Assembly (NCBI GenBank): GCA_022747635.1
Contig: JAKTNV010000077.1
Location: forward strand, 682,001 to 746,000
DNA from: Hetaerina americana
Taxonomy: Eukaryota > Arthropoda > Insecta > Odonata > Calopterygidae
Direction of reading: 5' to 3'
Length of the DNA: 64,000 bases
Part shown: positions 14,583 to 24,402 of the stretch, one piece after another
How the letters are laid out: each line of letters opens with the position of its first letter
How positions within the stretch are numbered: the stretch's first letter is position 1
Translations under genes and position numbers: made by a program
Notes under the pieces: model-generated
Told to the model about the DNA's origin: nothing
What the model saw: the letters and a program-made list of their open reading frames with translations, nothing else
Databases searched by the model: none

Positions 14583-15228
14583 TGATGCTGATACGGATAC
14601 AGAAGCTGATAAGGATGGAGACTTAGGTGCAAATACGGATTTGGATACGGATTGAAATACGAATGCGCACACGCATGCGGACACAGATATGAATGCATAG
14701 TGGATACGGAGCTAAATACAGATACAGAAACGCATGTGGATAGGGATTCGTAGATGGATGCTGAATCCAATGCAGATACGGACACATATGTGAATACGGA
14801 TGTAGATTTAGATGCGGATAGGGATGCGGATACGAGTGCTCATACGGATACTGATACTTATGACGCAACAACTGCGGACACAGATGCGGATTCGGATACA
14901 TACGTAAATGCGGATAACGCTGCGGAAAAAGAAGTAAATAAGGATATGGAAACGGCCCCGGATTAGAACACGGATTTAAATACGGATGCGAATACAGATG
15001 TGAATGCGGATGCGGATACGTATGCGAAAGCCGGTACGCATTAAGTAGCGAATACGGATGCGAAAACAAATTCGTATACGGATGCGGATACGGATTCGAA
15101 TATGGATGCGGATGAGAATATGGATGCGCACAAGGATGAGGTTGCGGAAAAAGATAAAGTGGCGGATATAAAAGCAGGTTTTGATGCGGATAAATAAACG
15201 GATGCGAAATCAGATACGGCAAATGCGG
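14583..15228 (+). repeat. Hexamer satellite block 4
   Basis: GGATRC hexamers between two short-class islands. The landmark ATGAATGCATAGTGGATAC lies at about 14,688-14,706. It mirrors 28,541-29,051 with roughly 105 bp of net length difference between this region and block 5 combined. No gene. Confidence 0.85.
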
Positions 15229-15400
15229 AAACGTAAACATTGTAAAGGTAGACACAAAACGGAAAATTATGCAAAAATATTTCTTTTGTTCCTGAGTAAA
15301 TGATTGGGGTGTTTAATGGCATATAATCCATTTTTAGAATTTGAACTTTTCTAATTTTTCCGTGAAAATGCCATTTACCCTCCTTGGACAATGGATGCTA
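15229..15400 (+). repeat. AT-rich island, short class (copy 4)
   Basis: Contains GTAAACATTGTAAAGGTAG, AAATTATGCAAAAATA, GAGTAAATGATTGGGGTG, GGCATATAATCCATTTTTAG, CTAATTTTTCCGTGAAAATG and CCCTCCTTGGAC. Its mirror is 28,340-28,540. Confidence 0.85.
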
Positions 15401-16140
15401 TAACTGATACGGAACGCGGACGCGAAAGAGAACAAGGATATTGATACAGATGAGGATACGGATGTGGTTACGCATACGGATGGCAGACAGATTAAATGAA
15501 TAGATGAACAGATAGATGAATTAGATGCGGAAATTGATCTGAATTTCGGATATGGATTCGGATGCTGATGCCAATAAGGATGTGGATGCAGATGCGTATA
15601 CGGATACAGATACGATTTATCATGCGGATTACTTTATGGAATCGAATTCATATAAGAATACGGAAACGGATATGGATGATAAACTAGATCAGGGCGCTTA
15701 AGAGGTGAAGGGTATGAATGAAACGATGAATACGGGGTTGGATACGTATGCGGATTTTGATGCATATACGGATTCAGATGCGGATATTGAGGAAATTATG
15801 GATACGGATTGTATGGTAGGAATTGAGGTGGCTGATCCAAATGCGAATAAAGATACGGATACGGAAGCGGATAGGAATTCGGATGCCGATTCGGATACGG
15901 AAACCGATATGGATGCAGATGCAGATAATGATTTGCATAAGGATGCGGATGCGAAAATTTAGAGGAATGCGCACCCGTTTACGGAAACGGATGCGGAGGC
16001 ATTTACCGATGGGGATACCGATTCAGATACGGAAGTAAGTGCGGATGCAGGTGCTGATGCTGGTGTTGATACGGATACGGATGTTGAAACGGATACGGCT
16101 GCCGATACCAATACGTATGCTCATACGAATATGAATGCGG
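15401..16140 (+). repeat. Hexamer satellite block 5
   Basis: GGATRC hexamers with a GGCAGACAGATTAAATG landmark at about 15,481 and GAGGTGGCTGATCC at about 15,827. Mirrored by 27,605-28,339. No gene. Confidence 0.85.
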
Positions 16141-16258
16141 GTATAAATCAGTATCCGCATTGGCATCCGTATCCGCTTCCGTATATACATCCTTTTCGGC
16201 ATCCGCATCATTGTACGTATCCGCATCTGTATCCATTTCCGGGTTCGCATCCTTTTCA
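16141..16258 (-). repeat. Polarity-switch module (copy 2)
   Basis: Same architecture as 7,311-7,428. GGGTATAAATCAG is followed by about 115 bp of TCCGYA hexamers containing CATCATTGTACG and CCATTTCCGGGTTCGC, then the long-class island. Its mirror is 27,485-27,604. The flipped hexamers could base-pair with the + polarity hexamers just upstream (about 16,020-16,140) to form a long imperfect hairpin. Confidence 0.85.
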
Positions 16259-16593
16259 ATATACCTTCCATATAAAACTAAAAACCCAGAATCAATGCTC
16301 CATTTCAAAAGAATTACGTAAAATTTAAGTATGGCAAATATTTCATCTCTTTTAATTGTGTAGATTTTACCTAAAAATATGCAAAAAATGTCATTCTTAT
16401 TTTTGGTATAATGCTTTGGTATAATGGTGTTCTAAAGGCATTAATACCCTTTATAGAATTTTTAATTTTTCTCATTTCACCATACAAAGTGCCTTTTCCC
16501 CTTGGATTCCAATCGTAAGAAATCGTAAAAAAATCGTAAAAAAATTACACCATAAAGTTCCGAGGTCTTATTTCAAATTTCGATATAAAAATG
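16259..16593 (+). repeat. AT-rich island, long class (copy 3)
   Basis: Contains AAAAACCCAGAATCAATGC, TACGTAAAATTTAAG, AATATTTCATCTCTTTTA, TGCAAAAAATGTCATTC, GGCATTAATACC, TTAATTTTTCTCATTTCACC, GTGCCTTTTCCCCTTGG and TACACCATAAAGTTCCGAGG. Its mirror is 27,178-27,484. Confidence 0.87.
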
Positions 16594-18487
16594 GAAACCG
16601 ACGTTGATGCGAACACGGATGGGGAAATGGATGCGGAAGCGAATACTGATGTAAATGCAGATTTGGATGCCCTAGCGGATACGGATGTGGATAGGGATAT
16701 GAATGTAGAAACGGAAAAATATGCGGATATAGACGCGAATGCGGATACGAATGTGGAGCCGGATATGGATGAGAAGAAGGATAAAAAGGCGAATACGGAT
16801 GTGTATACGGATGCTAAGGCTGATTCGGATAGAGCTGCGGATTTAGGTACATATCCGGCTGGAGCAACGGATACAGTTACAGATGCAAATGTGGATGCAT
16901 ATGAGGATATGGATACGGATGCAGATACATAAGAGGATAGCAATGTGAATACGAATACGGATGAGGATGTGGCTTCGGAAACAGAAAACGATGCGGATAC
17001 GGATGTGAATGCGGATACGGATGCGTAAACGGATGTGGATACCGATACGAATACAGATATGGATAAGACGGATATAGATACACGATACGGACATGAAGAC
17101 GGACACAGTTCTGGATTCGAATGCGGTTGTGGTTACGGAATACGGCCACGGATGCGGATGTGGATTATGATGCGGATACAGATGCGGATACGAATGATGT
17201 TACGGATACTAATACGTATATGGGTACAAATGCACTCTGGTGCGGATACGATTACAAATGCGGATGAGGATGACGATGCGGATGTGGAGGCGCTACGGAT
17301 ATCGAAACGGATACGAAAACGGACACAGATTATGACACAAATGGGAATACGGATGCGGATAAAGATGCGGATAGACATGTGAATGCGCATGCGGCTGGGA
17401 TAGGAATGACGGTACGCTCACGGAAACGAATTTTGATGCCTAAAAGAATGCAGATAAGGAGACCGATACGGATGCGTTTACGTATGTGGATGAGGATGCA
17501 GACTTGGATGAGAATGCGAATACCGATGCGGATAAGGAAAACAATTCAAATGTTGATGATGAAACGGATGTGAATGCGGATATGGATACAGATGGAGATA
17601 CCGATGCGGATACATATTTGAATGCGGATACGGATGCGGACACATATTTAATGCGAATACGGATGCGGATACCTTAATGGAGTTTACAGACGCGGATACG
17701 GATGAGGATACATATTTGAATACGGATACGGATAATGAAACGAATGCAGATAAGGAGACGGTTACGGATGCGGTTACGTTTATGGATTTTACAGTCGCGG
17801 ATATGGATGCAGATACATATTTGAATGCGGATACGGACGCGAATGACGGTACGCTTATGGCAGCGGATACGGATGCTGAAACGAATGCCGATTAGGAGAC
17901 GGTTACGGATGCGGTTACGTTTATGGAGTTTACTGACGCGAATACGGATGCGGATACATATTTGAATGCGGATACGGACGCGAATGACGGTACGCTTATG
18001 GCAGCGGATACGCATGCTAAAACGAATGCAGATAAGGATACGGTTACGGGTGCGGTTACGTTTATGGAGTTTACGGACGTGGATATGGCGATGCGGATAT
18101 GAAGGCAAATACAGCTGTGGTAACGGATACTGATAAGGATTCGGATACGGATAAGGATGCAGAATTGGATGTGGATACAGATGTGAATGCGGATACGGAT
18201 GCGAATGCTTGTACGCATACGGAAGCTGATAGGGATGCGGAAACGCATGAAGATAAGGGAACGGATGCGTATAAGGGAACGGATGTGGATGCTATTGTGT
18301 GTGTGGACGAAGATACAGACGTGGATGCAAATACTGATGCGGGTTCCAATGCGGATAGGGATACGGATACGAATGTGGATGCTCAAACTGATACGAATGC
18401 GGATATGTTTGCAGATGGGTTTACGATAAGGATACAAATGCGAATATAAAGGCGGATGACGATACGGATGATAATCTGATTCTAATG
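16594..18487 (+). repeat. Hexamer satellite block 6
   Basis: GGATRC hexamers. The first ~950 bp mirror 26,230-27,177. 17,676-18,085 is a 141-bp higher-order tandem mirrored near 24,546-24,950. From 18,087 the sequence instead mirrors 19,960-20,502. Landmark GGCTGGGATAGGAATGACGG lies at about 17,393. No gene. Confidence 0.85.
17676..18085 (+). repeat. 141-bp higher-order tandem repeat
   Basis: The phrase TTATGGAGTTTACNGACG recurs at 17,676, 17,781, 17,922 and 18,063. The spacings are 105, 141 and 141 bp; 105 is 141 less six hexamers. Each unit also carries GATACATATTTGAATGC and GACGGTACGCTTATGG. The same 141-bp spacing is visible in the right arm between about 24,558 and 24,699. Confidence 0.82.
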
Positions 18488-18634
18488 CGGAAACGTTCTA
18501 TGTTTTGAAATTTTTTAGTTTTTAAACAAAAGTTATGCAAAAAAAAGTCATCATGTTGTGTTAAAGTAAATGATTCAAGTGTTTTCAAGACAAATAATCC
18601 ATTTTTATAATTTTAGTTTTTTCTCATTTCACCG
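18087..18634 (+). repeat. Inner inverted repeat, left arm
   Basis: Reverse complement of 19,960-20,502 (coordinate sum about 38,589-38,594). Matching marks are GCGATGCGGATATGAAGGCA at its start, GTACGCATACGGAAGC, and the whole short-class island 18,488-18,634. The homology stops at the strand-polarity flip. Confidence 0.85.
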
Positions 18635-18637
18635 TTC
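18488..18637 (+). repeat. AT-rich island, truncated short class (copy 5)
   Basis: Contains TTATGCAAAAAAAAGTCATC, AAAGTAAATGATTCAAGTG, TTTTCAAGACAAATAATCC and TTTTTTCTCATTTCACCGT. It then stops abruptly: the gene-free AT segment that should follow TTTCACCGT is replaced by TCCGYA hexamers. The island is cut exactly where the polarity of the whole array flips. Confidence 0.85.
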
Positions 18638-19863
18638 TAATCCGCATCAGCATTCGTCTAAGCATCCACATTCGTATCTGTAACAGCTTCCATATTATAT
18701 CCGTATCCGCATCCTAATCCGTATTCGCATTGGTTTCCGCATCCGTATATATATCCGAATTCAGATCCATATCCGTATCGTTTTCCGTTTCCAAATCCAC
18801 AAACTAATCCGTATCCGTATTCGCATTGATATTCGCTTCCGTATCCGCAGCCGTATTCGCATGTGTATACATTACCTAATCTGCATCCGCAATTGGATCT
18901 GTTTCTGAATCCGTATCCGTATCCGCATCTGGATATGTATCTGCATCCATATCCGAATCCGCATTAGCATCCGTGTACGCATCGTATTCACATATATATC
19001 TCCCTGCTTATCCATATCCGCATCAACAGCCAAACCCGCAAACGAAAATGTATACGTAATCATTATCGTATCCGCATTTGCATCGATATCCATATCCGTA
19101 TCTGTATTCTAATTCGCATTTGCATCCGTAACTATATTCGCGTCCAAATCCTCATCCGTATCTATATACGCATTCTAATCCGTATTAATATCCGCATTTT
19201 CATCTATATCCGCAATCGTATCCAACTGCGTGTCCACATCCGTATCCGATTCCATATCTGCATCAGCATTTGCATCCGCATCCGCATCACTATATGTTAC
19301 CGGCTTTTATTTGCATTGACCTACAAATCCTATTCACATCCGCATCCGTTGCCCCATCCAAATCCCCCTCCGTAAACGTCACCGAATCCGTATCCACATC
19401 TGCATCCGTTTCGGCACCGTGTTCCGCTTAATTATCCGTATCCGCGTTCCCCTCCCTATCCGCTAACGTATCCGTATTCGCATCCGTATCCACATCCATA
19501 TTCGTTCAGTATCTTTATCCACATCCACATCCTTATTTGTATCAGCATCCTTAACCGAATCTGTATCCGTACCTGCATCGGTATCCGCATCTACTACCGC
19601 ATCCGCAAGAATATTATAATCCGCTCCCACATTCGCGTCTTATTTCGCATCCCTATCCATTTCCACGTCTGTATGGATATCCATATCCGTATTCCAATTA
19701 CCATCCGTACAAGCATCCACATTGGCATTTGTATCCGCATCCGTATCCATATCCGTATCCACACCCGTATCCGCTTTCTTCTCCGTATCCTCATCCATAT
19801 TGTTATATTTGTTCGTATCCGCGTTCGTATCAGCTTTTGTATCCGCATCCATATCCACATTCG
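18638..19863 (-). repeat. Hexamer satellite block 7, spacer of inner inverted repeat
   Basis: The first block of TCCGYA polarity. It contains a non-hexameric patch of about 45 bp at 19,291-19,337 (includes TGTTACCGGCTTTTATTTGC), almost exactly at the arithmetic centre (19,294) of the inner inverted repeat. A second patch (CTCCCTGCTTATCC, GCCAAACCCGCAAACG) lies at about 19,005-19,050. No gene. Confidence 0.82.
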
Positions 19864-20118
19864 AATCATAACAGTGGAAACATTTTGGTGAAATTTTTAC
19901 CATTGAATATTCCGATTTGAAACCAGAGGGGTATTCGGTAGTCGGTAATGGTACTATTCACGGTGAAATGAAAAAAAATTTAAATTATAAAAATGGATTA
20001 TGTCTTGAAAACACCTGAACCATTTACTTAAACACAACATAACGACTTTTTTTGCATATTTTTTGGTTAAATGTAAAAAATTTCATTGCATAGATTTTCA
20101 CATTAGAAGCAATTTATC
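19864..20118 (-). repeat. AT-rich island, short class (copy 6)
   Basis: Full-length counterpart of the truncated copy at 18,488. It contains AAACATTTTGGTGAAATTTT, CCAGAGGGGTATTCGG, TTCACGGTGAAATG, AAAAATGGATTATGTCTTG, AAAACACCTGAACCATTTAC and TTTTTGCATATTTTTTGG. TTCAC-G-GTGAA is a small 5+1+5 palindrome. Confidence 0.85.
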
Positions 20119-20502
20119 ATCCGTATCGTCATCCGCAATTATATTCGCATCTGTATCCATATTGGCAACCCAACTGCATCCATATCCGCATTCGCATCAG
20201 TTTGAGCATCCACATTCGTATCCATATCCTTATCCGCATTGTAATCCGCATCCGTATTTGCATCCACGTCTGTATCTTCAACCACCTAAGTATTGGCATG
20301 CACATCCGTTCCCTTATCCGCATACGTTTCCGCATCCGTATCCGCTTCCGTATGCGTACAAGTATTCGCATCCGTATCCGCATTCACATCTATATCCACA
20401 TCCGTATCTGTATCCACATCCGTATTTGCATCCTTATCCGCATCCGTGCGCTTATCTGTATCCGTTACAACAGCTGTACTTGCCTTCATATCCGCATCGC
20501 CA
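19960..20502 (-). repeat. Inner inverted repeat, right arm
   Basis: Reverse complement of 18,087-18,634. It starts within the island at 19,864-20,118 and runs to TTGCCTTCATATCCGCATCG. The internal order of marks is the same as in the left arm. Confidence 0.85.
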
Positions 20503-23500
20503 TCCGCATCGACATCTGCATCCGCCTATGCATCCCAATCCGCATTAGTGTCCGCAGTTGTACCAATATCCGTATCCGAATCCGTATCAGCATCCGTATA
20601 CGCATCCGTATCAGTATCCGCATCTGCATCCGTATCAGTATCCTAATCCGCATCCGATTATGTATCCCTATCTGCGTCGGTATTCGCATACGTATGCTAA
20701 TCTGTGTCCACATGTGTAAACATTTTCTAAACGTCTTTCTTACCCACATCAATTTCCGCAATTGTATCCGCATGCTTATCCGTATTTTATCGGAATCCGT
20801 TTTCGAATCCTTGTCCCCATCCGTATCAACTTATGTATCCTTATCGAATCCTAGTCAGCAACTTCATCCGCATCTGTGTCTAGCATTATCCAAACTCGCA
20901 TCTATATGCTCAGCCATATATTTAACAGGATCCGTATCAAAACCAGTATCTGCATTCGCATCCGCATCCGTTTCCGTTTCCGCATCCATATCCGCCACCT
21001 CATCCGCATCAAATCCGTATTGGAATTGACATCGGAATCCGTAACTACATCCGTATTCATACATGCTCCATATCCGAATATGAATTCGGATCCGTATCCA
21101 CCAACGCTTCGGCATTCACATCTGTATCCGTATCCGTTCCCGCATCCGGAATATGAAACGCATCCGTATCGTTATCCGTTCCGTATATGAATTCGAAACC
21201 GTACCTTAATATAATGCGTCTGTATTCTAATCCGTATCCGAATCAAAATCCGTAACAATATCAGCAGCCGCTTCCGTATTGGAATTCGATCTGTACCCGC
21301 AGCCGTATCCTCACCCGCATCCTTATACGCATCGATATCTGCGTCCGCATTCGCGTCCGTATCCGCAGCTGCATCCGTTTTTTCATTTTAATCCTGATAT
21401 GTGTCTGTATTTGTATCCTCATTTATGTTTATAACCGTATACGCATTCCTATTTGCATCTGTATCCCTAATAGAATCCGTATCTGCCACCGCATCCGCAT
21501 CTCTCTTCAATTTGACGTCTGTATCCGTTTGCAAATCCATATCTGAATCAGTATTTACATCCGTGTCCCCTTCCGTTCTTGCTTCTGTATCCGCATTAGC
21601 ATCTGTATCCCTAACTAAAGTCGTATCCGTATACATAACTGCATCCGATATCAGATCTGCCTCAGCATCCGTTTCCGCATCAACATCCGTGTAAAAATCC
21701 TCATCCGTATCCGCGCACATATCTGTACTAATATGCACATGCATATTTGCATCGGTGTCCATATATGCATCCGTATCCGCATTAGTATCCGTCTAAGCAT
21801 CCGTATTCACCACTTCATAAGCATCGATATTTGAATTGACATTCGTTCCATATCCACATACGCCGCTATAAAAATATCCAAATTGGCATCGGAATCCGTA
21901 TTAGCATCCGTATCCGTATATGAATTCGAATCCGTATCCTAAATGACATAATCAATCTCATCTGCATCGGCAATGAAATTCGAATCCGCATTTGTATACA
22001 TCCGCATCCGCATTGACATCAGCATCTGTAACCGTTTCAGCATCCACAACCCTATGCACATCAATATCCGTGTCCGCGTTCGTCTCTTTTCCGCATCCGT
22101 TTGCGAGTTCGTATCCAAATTCATATCCGTAATGGTATCCGCATTCGTGTCCTTTACCGTTAATAAATCGTCCCCACCTCCGTATCCGTATCTGCATTCG
22201 CATCCGTGTCCGATCTTTATCCGCATTCGCATCTCTATCCCCATCTTTATTCATTTCCGTATCCGGATATTTATCCGAATCCGCTTCTATGTCCGCATCA
22301 TAATCTGCATCCGTATCCGTATCTGCATTTGCTGCCCAATCATCATCCGCTTCCGAATTAGCATATGTATCCATTTCTTTTGCCACATCGGTATTAAAAT
22401 TCGCATCTGTCTCCGCGCCTTTATCCGCATCCGCATTCGCCTAAGCATCCGCATTTGTATCTGTATCAGCATCCATATTATATCCGTATCGCAATAAGTA
22501 TCTGTATTAGCATTGGCATCCCCATCCGTATAAAAAATCAGATAAGTATCCGCGTCGTTATCCGTCTCCCAATCCATATCCTCATCAGTATCCTTATCCG
22601 GATTGGTATTCGCTTCCTTATAAGCATCCGTAATCGCATCTGTATCCATATCTTCATTTGCATACGTATTGGGATCCGTATCCACATCCGTATCCGTATC
22701 CGCATCCGGATATGTATCCGCATTTCATATCGAAATCCATATACGAATTAGCATTAGCATCCCTGTACGCTTCCACATCCGTATCAACTTCCGTATTCCT
22801 ATTAGCATCCGTATCCACATTCAAATCTATATCAACAAATTTTTCCGTTTCTGCATTCATTTTTGCATCTGCCTCCGTATCCGCATTCGGATCCAAATCT
22901 GCAACTATATCAGTATCAGCTTCTGTATCCATTTCAGCATCCATATCCCTATACATTTCGGTATACGCATCCGTATCTGCATCCGGAAAAGCATCTGCGT
23001 CCGCATCCGCTTCCGCTTCAGCATCCGTATTAAAAGCCACATTCTAATTCGTACCTATATTTTTATCCTTATCCATAAGTATCCAAACCTGCCTCAGTAT
23101 CCGTACCTTAATTATCATATGCATCTTTATCCGCAAGCTAATCGGTATTCTGACCGCTATCCGAACCCTTATCCGTATCCGTATTCGAATCGACATCCGT
23201 ATCCACATTTGTATACATAACTGCATCCATTATTGCATCTTTATCTGTATCCGCATCAGTATCCGCTTCCGTTTCCGAACGTGTATTTGTAATTGAATCG
23301 TATTCGCCACCTCTTTCGCATTCACATCTTTATCTTCATCCGTATCCGTATCCGCATCCGGATAGTAATCCGCATCGTATCTGCATCTGCATCATTATAA
23401 GAATTCGAATCCGTATCTTAATCCGGAGAATAAATCGCATCTGTATCCGCATCCGCAATATTTTCCGCATCAATATACAACTCCGTATATGTAACAACAT

Positions 23501-24157
23501 CAGAATCCAAACCCGCATCCGTTTCCGCATCCACATCCGTAGTCTTAACAATATTCAAATCCTTTGCCGCATAAGAATTGACAACTACATCCATATCCGT
23601 ATTGGCATCCGTATCCGCATTCATATGCAAATCTGCTTTCACTTACGTATCCGTATTAGCATCTGTATCCTTCTCCACATCTGTGTACGCATCAGTTTCT
23701 GCATCCGTAAAGCATCTCCAGTCGTTTCCGCATCTGCATCCGTATTCGCATCGACACCCGTATGCGCATTCTCATTAGAATCCGTATCCATATCCGTATC
23801 CATATCCGAATCTGGATCGATTTCCACATCAGTTTGCGCATCCGTATCTGTCCCATTATCCTTATCCACATTCGCATCCTTTTTTTCTGACGTATCCGTA
23901 TTCACATCCCTATCCGCATTCGTATCCGTAACAGCATCTGTATACATATTCGCAAACTTATTTCTATCCGTATCCATAAAATAATGCAAGACGTTTATCC
24001 ATCGTTATCCGCATCTGTTTCTTTATCCGCAAGAGTATTCGTATCCGCATCCTTAGCCGAAAATTTACTCATACCCATATCCGCATCCGTATTCGTATCA
24101 ATGTCCGTATGCGCGTCCGTATCCTCATTGGTATAAGCATCTGTTGACACATTCGCA
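20119..24157 (-). repeat. Hexamer satellite block 8 (unpaired core)
   Basis: TCCGYA hexamers. Beyond 20,502 this block has no inverted partner in the left arm, so it is the core between the two arms. A short AT patch (GTGTAAACATTTTCTAAACG, about 20,715-20,745) looks like a decayed island remnant. Landmarks of the ACCTCATCCGCATC type occur near 20,998. No gene. Confidence 0.83.
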
Positions 24158-24402
24158 TCAACACGCTCAAAACCTTTTAGTGTTATTTTTTACGATCGAA
24201 TTTTCCGATTTGATGCTAAGGGGGCGAAACGGCACTTTTTGCGGGTGGAAAAGAAAAAAATAAAAATAAAAAAATTGGTTAAATGCCTCTATAACCCCTG
24301 AATCATTCACTGTAAAACAAAAGAATAACATTTTCGTAATTTTTGGTAATATTTACATCTTTAGGCTGTTTACAACGTTTCGGCATCAGTATCTGACTTC
24401 GC
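24158..24402 (-). repeat. AT-rich island, short class (copy 7)
   Basis: Contains CAAAACCTTTTAGTGTTA, TTTTTTACGATCGAATTTTC, GGGGGCGAAACGGCAC, AAATGCCTCTATAACCCC, AAAACAAAAGAATAACATTT, TTTACAACGTTTCGGCATC and TATCTGACTTCGCATCC. It is more diverged than most copies. It has no obvious mirror, because the left counterpart position is occupied by the inner inverted repeat. Confidence 0.82.

Larger units (their letters stand above)
1..18085 (+). repeat. Left arm of giant inverted repeat (hexamer satellite)
   Basis: The arm is made of GGATAC/GGATGC-type hexamers on the + strand and is matched in reverse complement by about 24,546-42,245. Matching landmarks fix the pairing: 232 pairs with 42,013, 5,033 with 37,160, 7,752 with 34,442, 13,402 with 30,232, 17,381 with 26,387 and 17,992 with 24,633. 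The coordinate sum is about 42,194-42,245 over the outer part. It jumps by +130 near 9.6 kb and +1,307 near 11.5 kb, where the left arm has extra copies. It falls by about 1,143 near 17.6 kb, where the right arm has extra sequence. Divergence is low: one 62-codon frame (7,752-7,940 against 34,254-34,442) is identical, and another (23-232 against 42,013-42,222) differs at 4 of 69 codons. The arm runs off the left edge of the window. Confidence 0.9.

Noticed and set aside
20705..20760. A seventeenth AT-rich island
   Set aside because: Only GTGTAAACATTTTCTAAACG and a few neighbouring bases resemble the island tail. It is too short to call as a copy, so it is noted only as a possible remnant within block 8.
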